A DNA stretch of 12,925 nucleotides, taken from positions 1 to 12,925 of the forward strand of contig CANBWF010000032.1 in assembly GCA_947373075.1 (NCBI GenBank), in the 5' to 3' direction. The translations under genes and the position numbers were made by a program. This DNA is from Actinomycetota bacterium. Lineage in GTDB: Bacteria; Actinomycetota; Actinomycetes; S36-B12; UBA5976. Positions within the stretch are counted from its first letter, which is position 1. Every line of letters starts with the position of its first letter. Below, piece after piece: positions 5,769-12,804 of the stretch. The notes below the pieces were generated by a model that searched no databases, was not told where the DNA came from, and was given only the letters and a program-made list of their open reading frames with translations.

Positions 5769-8030
5769 GTGATTAACTACCCACGGCGTGGCAGAACTGG
5801 TATTCGTCGATGGATTCCCTCGTGGCGGTTAATTTTTGGGCTGGGTTTAACTGGTGTAGCACTTCTATTTCTTGCGCTGTTTTTATCAGTGAAGTTCATT
5901 GCAGTTCCGCCACCGAATTCATTAGCTCAATCACAAACGACGATTTTTTATTATGACGATGGAAAAACAGAAATCGGACGGATCGGCACGACCAACCGGA
6001 TCTCTGTTGCCTTGAAGCGTGTTCCATTAACCACGCAGCATGCAGTTCTGGCTGCCGAAGATCGTCAGTATTACGAGCATGGTGGCGTTTCATATCGCGG
6101 TATTGCCCGGGCACTTCTCAACAACATCAAAGGTTCCGCACAACAAGGTGGGTCAACAATCACCCAACAGTATGCCAAGAATGCCTACTTAACCCAGAGC
6201 CGAACCATCACACGCAAACTCAAAGAGCTAATTCTTTCAATCAAACTTGAAAGCACAATAAGTAAAGACAAAATTCTTGAAGACTACCTGAACACAATTT
6301 ATTTTGGCCGCGGTGCGTACGGTCTTGAAACGGCATCAAATCAATATTTCGGTAAAGAGACTTACGAACTAAATGTTGCACAGTCGGCAGTACTTGCTGC
6401 GATCATTCAGGCGCCAAATGGACTAGCCCCAGAATCTAATTTGTCTGGGCTTAAATCGCGTTGGAACTATGTACTAGATGGCATGGTTACCCAAGGCTGG
6501 CTTGCAAAAGCGGATAGGGACGCACTGGTATTCCCACACATCCGCGAATACTCATTACCAAACTCATTTTCTGGTCCACGCGGATTCTTATTGGAGCAAG
6601 CTCGACAGGCACTGTACAAACAGGGCGTAACTGAAGATGAACTCAATCTTGCTGGCTATCGAGTTACGACAACTTTCAATAAGCAGGCAGAAGATTCAGC
6701 TATCGCAGCCGTACAAAGTGAAGGTCCAACATCAGGAAATTCCGGATTGCGCATTGGTCTTGCCTCGGTTCGGCCAGGCACTGGTGAAGTCGTGGCAATT
6801 TATGGCGGCTCCGATTACTTAAAAGACCAACTGAATAATGCCACCCAAGCCATCGGACAAGGTGGTTCAACATTCAAACCATTCACACTTGCTTCCGCAT
6901 TTGAAAATGGTTTCACATTGAACTCCATGTTTAGCGGGCGCAATGGCACTTATGTCCGAAATTACCGCGTAACTAATTACGGCGGCGAATCTTGGAGTGG
7001 AAATATTAGTTTGCTTATGGCCACCGAGAATTCAGTTAACTCGGCATTCGTCCAATGTGCTGATCGCATTGGAACTGAAACTGTTTTAGATGCAGTAAAG
7101 CGCGCTGGAATGCCAAAAGATACTGCTGGTTTGAATGCTGGATTAACGTTAACGCTAGGAACTGCGAGTCCACATGTTGTTGACGAAGCTGGAGCTTACG
7201 CAACATTTGCTGCTCACGGTATTCAGGCAAGTCCGGTTTACATAAAGAGAATCATTGACCTTTCGGGTAAAAAAGTTTTTGAATTGAAACCAAAAACAAA
7301 GCGGGCTTTTAGTGCCCCTGTTGCCGACACCGTAAGTTATGCGCTGCAGAAAGTTGTGCAAGTAGGAACTGGCTTTGCAGCTCGCGCATTAGGTAGACCA
7401 GCAGCTGGTAAAACTGGAACAACAAATGACAACATGTCGGCTTGGTTCTCTGGCTTTACTCCTGAGTTAGCAACATCAGTGATGCTGGTTAAAGACGATG
7501 CAAATGGCAATCCAACTTCGCTAGCTGGAACTGGTGGAATGTACAAAGTAACTGGTGGGTCTTTCCCAGCACGTATATGGACTGCGTATATGAAAGGTGC
7601 ATTGGCTGGGACAAAAGTTACTCAGTTCGCACCGTTACCAAAAGGTCCGTTGAGCACGTTAGCACCCGGCAAGCCTTCACCTAGTGCAAATGTATGGGTG
7701 ACCGCGGTGCCATCAGCATCGGTAACTTCAACAGCTCTGCCAAGTCTGTCTCCAACCACAGATCCAACACAAAGCCCTTCGAGCACTCCAGAGCCAATTG
7801 ATAAAGATCACGCGTTACTGCCCGATGTAACCAACTCATCAACTGGTGGAGTATTAGATACTTCGGCAAGCGATCTGCTAATTGCTTTGGGCTTCAACCC
7901 AGTTCTCTCACCTGTTGATGGCAGCGATCCGTCACTGCCAATGTATGTAATTAGTCAGTCACCAGCGGGCAACGCTGTTGTTCTAAAGGGAACAACCGTA
8001 GTTCTTACGACTTCTAATATCGCGCCGTAG
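5769..8030 (+). CDS. ponA: Bifunctional class A penicillin-binding protein with PASTA domain
   Basis: Polymerises lipid II into glycan strands and cross-links the peptides on the outer face of the membrane. A short basic cytoplasmic tail precedes one transmembrane helix (about residues 20-45). The GT51 glycosyltransferase domain has EDRQYYEHGG (catalytic E97), QGGSTITQQYAKN (126-138), RKLKELILSIKLE (149-161) and YLNTIYFGRGAYG (173-185). The transpeptidase domain has all three motifs: STFK (S367, K370), SVN (422-424) and KTGT (548-551). A Ser/Thr/Pro-rich linker (about 632-678) leads to one PASTA-like domain (about 684-750), which in related proteins binds muropeptides or lipid II. The 753 residues are typical. 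The start is GTG 5769, four bases after the upstream gene, with only a weak GGAATAGG. The gene corresponds in place and architecture to M. tuberculosis ponA1. It ends one base from the convergent Alr-like gene. Confidence 0.95.
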   Translation: MINYPRRGRTGIRRWIPSWRLIFGLGLTGVALLFLALFLSVKFIAVPPPNSLAQSQTTIFYYDDGKTEIGRIGTTNRISVALKRVPLTTQHAVLAAEDRQYYEHGGVSYRGIARALLNNIKGSAQQGGSTITQQYAKNAYLTQSRTITRKLKELILSIKLESTISKDKILEDYLNTIYFGRGAYGLETASNQYFGKETYELNVAQSAVLAAIIQAPNGLAPESNLSGLKSRWNYVLDGMVTQGWLAKADRDALVFPHIREYSLPNSFSGPRGFLLEQARQALYKQGVTEDELNLAGYRVTTTFNKQAEDSAIAAVQSEGPTSGNSGLRIGLASVRPGTGEVVAIYGGSDYLKDQLNNATQAIGQGGSTFKPFTLASAFENGFTLNSMFSGRNGTYVRNYRVTNYGGESWSGNISLLMATENSVNSAFVQCADRIGTETVLDAVKRAGMPKDTAGLNAGLTLTLGTASPHVVDEAGAYATFAAHGIQASPVYIKRIIDLSGKKVFELKPKTKRAFSAPVADTVSYALQKVVQVGTGFAARALGRPAAGKTGTTNDNMSAWFSGFTPELATSVMLVKDDANGNPTSLAGTGGMYKVTGGSFPARIWTAYMKGALAGTKVTQFAPLPKGPLSTLAPGKPSPSANVWVTAVPSASVTSTALPSLSPTTDPTQSPSSTPEPIDKDHALLPDVTNSSTGGVLDTSASDLLIALGFNPVLSPVDGSDPSLPMYVISQSPAGNAVVLKGTTVVLTTSNIAP

Positions 8031-8031
8031 T

Positions 8032-9150
8032 TTATTTCCAGATTACGGCGTCAAAATTTGCAGTTGTATTGCGAACCGTGCAAGCAATCTCATCGCCAAC
8101 ATTTATTGCACAGTTGTCAGCCCACAGCATCGATACCTGCATGTGCGGTGGTTCGACAAAATTTAAGTTGTTTCCGTTAAATGTAAATGGCGATCGGATT
8201 TTGCCAACTGCTTGTGCAAGTCCTTCAACAACAGCGATTCCTCGTTTGCGCAAACTTGATGTCGTAATCGGCGCAGCAAGCGCAACTCCGTGTGCGGTGC
8301 CACCACTTACGACCACCACTTTATGGCCACCAGAGTTTTGTTGATAGCCCGCTTTGTCATTGGCGGCAATCTCGTGAACTGCCAATACTGTTCCAGTCAC
8401 GGAAAGAGCATTTGGGTTACCAAGCCAAAGCGATGTGCCTAATCTAATTTGTATTTGCACATCAGGCTGCTCGCGTTTAATTTGTGCAATCTCGGTAGCC
8501 GTCAAATGTGAAGCGCTAATGGTCATTGGGCCATTCGTTGTGTCAGTGGTTTCACTAAGCCACGAAATCCAGCCCACAATTTCCCGAACCTTATTCGAGT
8601 TGCTATTAACCCCGGCTGTTTCAAACTTGGTCAATTTACTAATAGTCGGTTGCACGATAGGTAGGTGTAATGAAAAACCAACTACAGAAATGTCTTGGCC
8701 AAGTTTTTTGAGTACCTCAGCAATTTGATGTGGCGCAAGGCCAAAGCGGTTCATTGAAGTTAGGGCTTCAACCCAAATCTTCTGCACCCCGATTTTTTTA
8801 ACAACTTCCAATTCTGTTGCGCTAACAACAGCAATCAAGCGGTCAGCGTGCCCTTCCAGAAGTGATGTCCAATGTCCACTAGCTAATGTGTCGGATGAAC
8901 TGACCGGCTCAAGAACTACAACTTGTCCGCTGAAGTTTTCAAGAACTTCCGCAGCCTCCCAAATTGTGCCGACGCAGACTTGGTTTAGCTCTAATTTGGT
9001 GACCTCATCGGCGAGTATGCCGCGTCCAAATCCGTAGCCATTGCCTTTAATTACAGGAAGAACATGTGCCCCGGCATCCTGATACTGCGCAATGACACTG
9101 CTTAAATGTGCGCGAAACTTATTTGCCTCTACGGTAAGTGCGAATGTCAT
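8032..9150 (-). CDS. Divergent alanine-racemase-fold PLP protein
   Basis: A 372-residue cytoplasmic protein with the alanine racemase layout: an N-terminal TIM barrel and a C-terminal beta domain. The PLP lysine is K35 in VIKGNGYGFGR. Other matches to the Bacillus-type enzyme are R135 (SMNRFG), H162 (SLHLP), R236 (IRLGTSLWLG) and probably the catalytic tyrosine Y269 (AGYQQ). Two signatures differ: GYADG, which holds the substrate-gate tyrosine, is GGTAHG here (from 283), and the CMDQ motif is HMQV (336-339). It may therefore be a divergent racemase, an isomerase with another substrate, or a non-catalytic PLP protein. The start ATG 9150 has GGAG upstream and lies three bases after the femX-like stop, so the pair is coupled. 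The assignment of fold is firm; that of racemase activity is not. Confidence 0.75.
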   Translation of the reverse strand: MTFALTVEANKFRAHLSSVIAQYQDAGAHVLPVIKGNGYGFGRGILADEVTKLELNQVCVGTIWEAAEVLENFSGQVVVLEPVSSSDTLASGHWTSLLEGHADRLIAVVSATELEVVKKIGVQKIWVEALTSMNRFGLAPHQIAEVLKKLGQDISVVGFSLHLPIVQPTISKLTKFETAGVNSNSNKVREIVGWISWLSETTDTTNGPMTISASHLTATEIAQIKREQPDVQIQIRLGTSLWLGNPNALSVTGTVLAVHEIAANDKAGYQQNSGGHKVVVVSGGTAHGVALAAPITTSSLRKRGIAVVEGLAQAVGKIRSPFTFNGNNLNFVEPPHMQVSMLWADNCAINVGDEIACTVRNTTANFDAVIWK

Positions 9151-9153
9151 GAT

Positions 9154-10275
9154 TTATCTCCGGCGCCCCATGTAGAACGTGAATGCTTTAGCCAGTAACG
9201 GCGAAACGTTGTAATCCCATTCCCCGACATACTCTTGAGCATATCCGCCAGTGCCAAGTTTGAATTGAATTAGTCCGAACAGATGATTGCTTGTGTCTAA
9301 TGTGTCGGAAATTCCGCGTAGGTCGTAGGTTGAACAGCCAGCAGCTAGAGCGTGGCTAATCATTGCCCATTGAATTGCATTGCTCGGTCGCAAGTCGCGC
9401 GCTGCAGTTGTAGAGGCTCCATATGAATACCAAGCATGTTCGCCAACCTGGGTCAATGTTGTTGCGGCAATCGCGCCATCGTGATCATCATGTTCTGCGA
9501 TAAATAGTTCGATTCGATTCTGATCTTCAGCCTTCATGGCTTTGTACATGTGCTGAAAGTATTCCAATGGTCTAGGCGTAAATCCATCGCGCTTAGCTGT
9601 TTCGATATAGCAGGTGTGGAATGCTGGTATGTCTGCGTAACTACCGACTCGAATTCGGACTCCAGACTTTTGCGCTTTGCGAATATTGCGTCGCCACAAC
9701 TGGTTGAATCCCTGTAAAAGTTCATCTTCAGTTTTGTCTCGTAAGTTCAATTGAAAAACAAAGCGCGGCTGGAAGTCGCCAAACTCTGCTTCGCTTGCAC
9801 TCGGCTGCTCCCAACCGTTCTTAGCTAGGTTTTCTATTAGCTGGCCAGCTGCTTCATTTACTTCGTCAGCTTTAAGTTCACTGATCTTCTTTGCTTGCTC
9901 ACCAGCAATGGCTTCTTTAAGATTTTCGTTATTCCAAGTGCGCGCCCAAACATGCGGACCCATTTTCAGTTGAAAAATATTGTTAGCTTTAGCAAAACTA
10001 ATTAGCGCCCGAAGCGCTTCTGCCACAATTTCTGATTTCTCCCAAGGCAGGTCAGGGCCTTCCGGTAAATAGCCAAAGTAGCGATCGATTTTAGGCAATT
10101 TACGAGTTAGCAGAAGCCCTGCTCCAACTATTTGGTCATTATCGAACCAACCAAGTGATTTTGCCGACCAATCACTTTTCACAATGCCCCATGCTGGAGT
10201 TTGCAAAAATGAAACACTCGAACGCGCATTTATATAAGCCAGATGTTCCTCTGTACTAATGTGTCGCACATCCAT
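9154..10275 (-). CDS. FemAB/FemX-family peptidoglycan bridge aminoacyltransferase
   Basis: Transfers an amino acid from aminoacyl-tRNA to the stem peptide of lipid II at the inner membrane face, beginning the interpeptide bridge. The 373 residues contain two GNAT-like halves. The first has SFLQTPAWGIVKSDW (22-36) and YFGYLPEGPDLPWE (66-79). The second has FVFQLNLRDKTEDELLQGF (172-190) and LWRRNIRKAQKSGVRI (193-208), then WYSYGAS (282-288), YDLRGISDTLDTSNHLFG (317-334) and FKLGTGG (338-344). These are hallmark FemAB features. Streptomyces femX occupies a comparable neighbourhood, as I recall. The start ATG 10275 has a weak GGTAGG about ten bases upstream; nfo ends 22 bases before it. The amino acid transferred (Gly, Ala or Ser) cannot be read from the sequence. 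An essential first-residue FemX is likely if this is the only copy. Confidence 0.9.
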   Translation of the reverse strand: MDVRHISTEEHLAYINARSSVSFLQTPAWGIVKSDWSAKSLGWFDNDQIVGAGLLLTRKLPKIDRYFGYLPEGPDLPWEKSEIVAEALRALISFAKANNIFQLKMGPHVWARTWNNENLKEAIAGEQAKKISELKADEVNEAAGQLIENLAKNGWEQPSASEAEFGDFQPRFVFQLNLRDKTEDELLQGFNQLWRRNIRKAQKSGVRIRVGSYADIPAFHTCYIETAKRDGFTPRPLEYFQHMYKAMKAEDQNRIELFIAEHDDHDGAIAATTLTQVGEHAWYSYGASTTAARDLRPSNAIQWAMISHALAAGCSTYDLRGISDTLDTSNHLFGLIQFKLGTGGYAQEYVGEWDYNVSPLLAKAFTFYMGRRR

Positions 10276-10297
10276 GTGATTAAACCTACCGACTGTT

Positions 10298-11080
10298 TTA
10301 GTTCAACGAACTATTCAGCAGCGCAATGTCGGCAACAACACCATCGCTTGGTGTTTCCAAAATTACTGGCGCGTTTGCAGTGGTTAAACAATGCAGAATA
10401 TCTTCCATAGCAATGTTGCCCTCACCTAAGTTCGCATGACGATCTCGACCAGAAGCAAACTCATCTCGGCTGTCGTTGCAGTGCACTAAGTCGATGCCGC
10501 CAGTAATTCCGATGATTTTTTCGGCAACATCATTCATGCTGATTCCGCCGGCATGAGCGTGGCAGGTGTCTAGGCAAAAACCGACTCCAGTGTCGCCAAC
10601 AAAATCCCAAAGGCGCGCAATGGTGTCAAAGTGCCGAGCCATTGCATGATTGCCACCTGCAGTGTTCTCAATCAAAACTGGAACTTTCATGTCTAAACCA
10701 GAAAGTGCTTTAACCCAGTTTTCAAAGCCAAGCGTTGGATCGTCTTCTTCAGTTATGTGTCCGCCATGCACGATTACGGCTCGGGCGCCAATCTCGGCAG
10801 CGGCATCAACATCTGTCTGCAGCAGCTTTCGGCTAGGAATTCGCACCTTATTGTTAGGGCTGGCCACGTTGATTACATAGCGAGCGTGCACATAAATACC
10901 GATATTTTCGGCCTGTGCCTGGGCTTTTAGCCCTTGCGCCCCACCTGGATGTGGGAAAACCGCGGCTTTGAAAGTCTGGGGTTCACCGCAGAAAAGCTGA
11001 ATATGCGGGATATTTAGGGCTTTTGCGTCAGTTATTGGGTCATCCGAGCCAATATGGGCGCCGATTGCAATGTTGCTCAT
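10298..11080 (-). CDS. nfo: Deoxyribonuclease IV (AP endonuclease family 2)
   Basis: Cleaves the phosphodiester bond 5' to abasic sites in base excision repair, using three zinc ions. The 260-residue TIM-barrel protein retains every expected metal ligand: H65 (VHARYVIN), H105 (VIVHGGH), E138 (LIENT), D171 and H174 (CLDTCHAHAGG), H200 (VHCNDS), D213 and H215 (GRDRHANLGEG) and E242 (ILETP). The ATG at 11080 has no Shine-Dalgarno sequence. A TACCCT (TANNNT-type -10) lies six bases before the ATG, so the mRNA may be leaderless, as is common in actinobacteria, though I see no -35. It is the first gene of the minus trio nfo-femX-alr-like. Its association with wall genes is probably an accident of transcription rather than function. 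Confidence 0.93.
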   Translation of the reverse strand: MSNIAIGAHIGSDDPITDAKALNIPHIQLFCGEPQTFKAAVFPHPGGAQGLKAQAQAENIGIYVHARYVINVASPNNKVRIPSRKLLQTDVDAAAEIGARAVIVHGGHITEEDDPTLGFENWVKALSGLDMKVPVLIENTAGGNHAMARHFDTIARLWDFVGDTGVGFCLDTCHAHAGGISMNDVAEKIIGITGGIDLVHCNDSRDEFASGRDRHANLGEGNIAMEDILHCLTTANAPVILETPSDGVVADIALLNSSLN

Positions 11081-11138
11081 TATCTAAGGGTACTCGGGCT
11101 GGTGGAAATACGAGTTTTAGTTCTAGGGCTTTGTCATT

Positions 11139-11144
11139 TAGGAT
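11139..11144 (+). promoter_or_regulatory. Candidate -10 element of the rpsF operon promoter
   Basis: TAGGAT fits the actinobacterial TANNNT -10 pattern. Transcription would start near 11151, just before the folded leader at 11159. The region 16-18 bases upstream (TTTTAGT, 11115-11121) is a poor -35 match. The inference depends mainly on position. Confidence 0.35.
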
Positions 11145-11158
11145 TAGAAACCTTGATC

Positions 11159-11205
11159 CCTCCTGCCACGGAAAGACCGTGGCCGAGTAGTCCATAGGAG
11201 GTGGG
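11159..11205 (+). promoter_or_regulatory. rpsF leader, candidate S6:S18 autoregulatory RNA element
   Basis: An inner stem pairs GCCACGG (11165-11171) with CCGTGGC (11177-11183) around AAAGA. An outer stem pairs CCTCCT (11159-11164) with AGGAGG (11196-11201), which is the rpsF Shine-Dalgarno sequence itself. Between them on the 3' side is a bulge of about 12 bases that begins at a CCG (11183-11185). Folded this way the ribosome site is hidden. A hairpin with a CCG in an asymmetric bulge upstream of rpsF is the hallmark, as I recall, of the element bound by the S6:S18 protein complex. Both proteins are encoded downstream in this operon. The family match is from memory and the pairing was drawn by eye. 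Confidence 0.65.
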
Positions 11206-11212
11206 TATCAGT

Positions 11213-11503
11213 ATGCGTAACTACGAAGTAGTCGTAATCCTTGACCCAGAACTCGAAGAGCGCACAGTAGCTCCATCACTAGACACATTCCTGAATGTTG
11301 TTAAGAACGATGGCGGAACTGTTCGCAATGTCGATGTTTGGGGTCGCCGCCGTTTGGCATACGAAATCAACAAAAAGGGCGATGGCATTTATGCGCTCCT
11401 AAATATTGATTGCACTCCTGCAGCCGTATCCGAACTTGACCGTCAATTGTCACTGAATGAATCTGTGCTTCGCACAAAGGTCATTCGGGTCGATAAGAAG
11501 TAG
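11213..11503 (+). CDS. rpsF: 30S ribosomal protein S6
   Basis: S6 binds the platform of the 30S subunit together with S18. The protein has 96 residues beginning MRNYEVVVILDPELEE, with the S6 core VWGRRRLAYEINKKGDGIYA (about 44-63); no acidic C-terminal tail is present. ATG 11213 is chosen because AGGAGGTG (11196-11203) lies at ideal distance. The in-frame GTG at 11201 is inside that ribosome site and is not a start. It is the first gene of rpsF-ssb-rpsR-rplI; ssb follows after eight bases. Translation is probably controlled by the folded leader upstream. Confidence 0.97.
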   Translation: MRNYEVVVILDPELEERTVAPSLDTFLNVVKNDGGTVRNVDVWGRRRLAYEINKKGDGIYALLNIDCTPAAVSELDRQLSLNESVLRTKVIRVDKK

Positions 11504-11511
11504 GGCTAGTC

Positions 11512-11967
11512 ATGGCACAAGGCGATGTCACAGTCACAGTAACTGGCAATCTAACTGGTGATCCAGAACTTCGGTTCACTCCAAATGGCCAGGCCGTTGC
11601 ATCATTCACTGTTGCATCAACAACTCGTGTTCTAGACCGCAACACCAATGAATGGAAAGACGGAGACACTTTGTTTCTTCGTTGCAGCGTTTGGCGTCAG
11701 TACGCCGAAAACGTTGCCGAGTCATTGACCAAAGGCACTCGCGTAATTGTTACCGGTCGCTTGAAGCAGCGTTCATACGAAACCAAAGAGGGCGAAAAGC
11801 GCACTGTGGTTGAGATGGATGTTGACGATGTCGGTCCAGTTTTGCGCAATGCAACAGCAAAGGTCACTCGTGTGGCCCGCGGTGAAAGCGGTGGCTTCAA
11901 TGGAAGCGCCGCACCGGCAGACGATCCATGGGCCGCACCGGCACCAATGGATGAGCCTCCGTTCTAA
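11512..11967 (+). CDS. ssb: Single-stranded DNA-binding protein
   Basis: Coats single-stranded DNA in replication, repair and recombination as a tetramer. Residues 1 to about 112 form the OB fold, with GNLTGDPELRFTPNGQAVA near the start and the aromatic/basic segment LFLRCSVWRQYAENVAESL (54-72). The linker is short (about 113-145). The protein ends in an acidic tip, MDEPPF, that recruits partner proteins. At 151 residues it is somewhat short for an actinobacterial SSB, whose linkers are often longer and glycine-rich. The start ATG 11512 has AGGG a few bases upstream, overlapping the end of rpsF. Its place between rpsF and rpsR marks it as the essential housekeeping copy rather than a competence paralogue. 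Confidence 0.96.
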   Translation: MAQGDVTVTVTGNLTGDPELRFTPNGQAVASFTVASTTRVLDRNTNEWKDGDTLFLRCSVWRQYAENVAESLTKGTRVIVTGRLKQRSYETKEGEKRTVVEMDVDDVGPVLRNATAKVTRVARGESGGFNGSAAPADDPWAAPAPMDEPPF

Positions 11968-11990
11968 TCAGTATTCAACTTTCTACCATT

Positions 11991-12018
11991 CCGGAACAGT
12001 CCGGGCTCTGGAAGGAGC
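11991..12018 (+). promoter_or_regulatory. Two small hairpins in the ssb-rpsR gap
   Basis: In the 57-base gap before rpsR, CCGGA (11991-11995) pairs with TCCGG (12000-12004) around ACAG. GCTC (12005-12008) pairs with GAGC (12015-12018) around a loop that exposes much of the ribosome site GGAAGGAG (12010-12017). The stems are only 5 and 4 bp. They may tune rpsR translation or be chance; there is no U-tract, so they are not a terminator. Confidence 0.3.
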
Positions 12019-12024
12019 ACCACA

Positions 12025-12261
12025 ATGGCTAAGCCACCAGTAAAGAAATTTAAGAAGAAGGTTTGCGCTTTCTGTCGTGAAGACGCAGCACCTATTGACT
12101 ACAAGGACATTACGACTCTTCGTAAGTTCATCTCTGATCGCGGCAAGATTCGTGCTCGTCGCGTAACCGGTAACTGCACACAGCATCAGCGCGATATCGC
12201 AAATTCTGTAAAGAATGCTCGCGAAATCGCATTGCTGCCTTACACCTCAAGCGCACGCTAA
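12025..12261 (+). CDS. rpsR: 30S ribosomal protein S18, zinc-binding (C+) form
   Basis: S18 pairs with S6 on the 30S platform. The 78-residue protein has a basic N-terminus, the S18 core DYKDITTLRKFISDRGKI (25-42) and RARRVTGNCTQHQRDIAN. It carries the likely zinc ligands C14 and C17 (CAFC) plus C51 and H54 (NCTQH), so it is the C+ type. Actinobacteria often carry a second, zinc-independent S18 induced by zinc starvation; none is in this window. AAGGAG seven bases before ATG 12025 supports the start. It stands 57 bases after ssb and 12 before rplI. Confidence 0.96.
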   Translation: MAKPPVKKFKKKVCAFCREDAAPIDYKDITTLRKFISDRGKIRARRVTGNCTQHQRDIANSVKNAREIALLPYTSSAR

Positions 12262-12273
12262 GGAGGAGCTGAC

Positions 12274-12717
12274 ATGAAACTTATTTTGACTCAAGAAGTA
12301 TCAGGTCTCGGTTCAGCCGGCGACGTTGTAGAAGTAAAAGATGGTTACGGCCGTAACTTCCTAGTACCACAGGGCCTTGCAACTGCATGGACTCGTGGCG
12401 GCGAGAAGCAGGTTACAACTATCAAGCGCGCTCGTAACAAGCGTGCGGTACGCGATCATGATCATGCTCTTGAAATCAAGGCTGCTCTTGAATCCACACC
12501 AGTTGTACTAGCTGCGCGTGCTGGCGAAGCAGGTCGTCTATTCGGTTCAGTAACTGTTGCCGATGTTGCCTCTGCAATCACCACCGCATCTGTTGATAAG
12601 CGCAAAGTGCTACTAAGTGCACCAATTAAGACAACAGGACGTCATTCAGTACGAGTTCAGCTAACTGCTGATGTCGTGGCTGATGTGACTCTTGATGTTC
12701 GTGGAGCAAAGCACTAG
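12274..12717 (+). CDS. rplI: 50S ribosomal protein L9
   Basis: L9 is a two-domain 50S protein at the base of the L1 stalk that helps maintain reading frame. The 147 residues are the usual length. The N-terminal RNA-binding domain has the L9 signature: GLGSAGDVVEVKDGYGRNFL (11-30) followed by VPQGLA. A charged helical connector (about 42-72) leads to the C-terminal domain, where GRLFGSVTVADVASAI (87-102) is typical. AAGGAGGAG, overlapping the rpsR stop, precedes ATG 12274. It is the last gene of the operon and a strong terminator follows 12 bases downstream. In Mycobacterium and Streptomyces dnaB lies soon after rplI; here a cyclophilin gene takes that place. Confidence 0.97.
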   Translation: MKLILTQEVSGLGSAGDVVEVKDGYGRNFLVPQGLATAWTRGGEKQVTTIKRARNKRAVRDHDHALEIKAALESTPVVLAARAGEAGRLFGSVTVADVASAITTASVDKRKVLLSAPIKTTGRHSVRVQLTADVVADVTLDVRGAKH

Positions 12718-12729
12718 TTAACTCTTGAT

Positions 12730-12765
12730 AAATGGCTCGTAGGCAAATGCTTGCGGGCCATTTTT
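12730..12765 (+). terminator. Intrinsic terminator of the rpsF-rplI operon
   Basis: AAATGGCTC (12730-12738) pairs with GGGCCATTT (12755-12763) over 9 bp with one G-U pair. An inner stem GCAA/TTGC (12743-12746 with 12751-12754) surrounds ATGC. The descending arm runs into TTTTT (12761-12765), a classical rho-independent form. It lies 12 bases after the rplI stop and isolates the ribosomal operon from the cyclophilin gene. Confidence 0.9.
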
Positions 12766-12804
12766 CATTTCCTACAAGTCAGACATTTGTGCGAGAATTA
12801 AGCC

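Noticed and set aside
7660..7800. The Ser/Thr/Pro-rich segment in ponA as a DNA repeat
   Set aside because: It is a low-complexity protein linker without a regular DNA repeat unit.
11165..11183. The GCCACGG/CCGTGGC hairpin as a transcription terminator
   Set aside because: It has no U-tract, lies directly before the rpsF ribosome site and fits a leader control element better.
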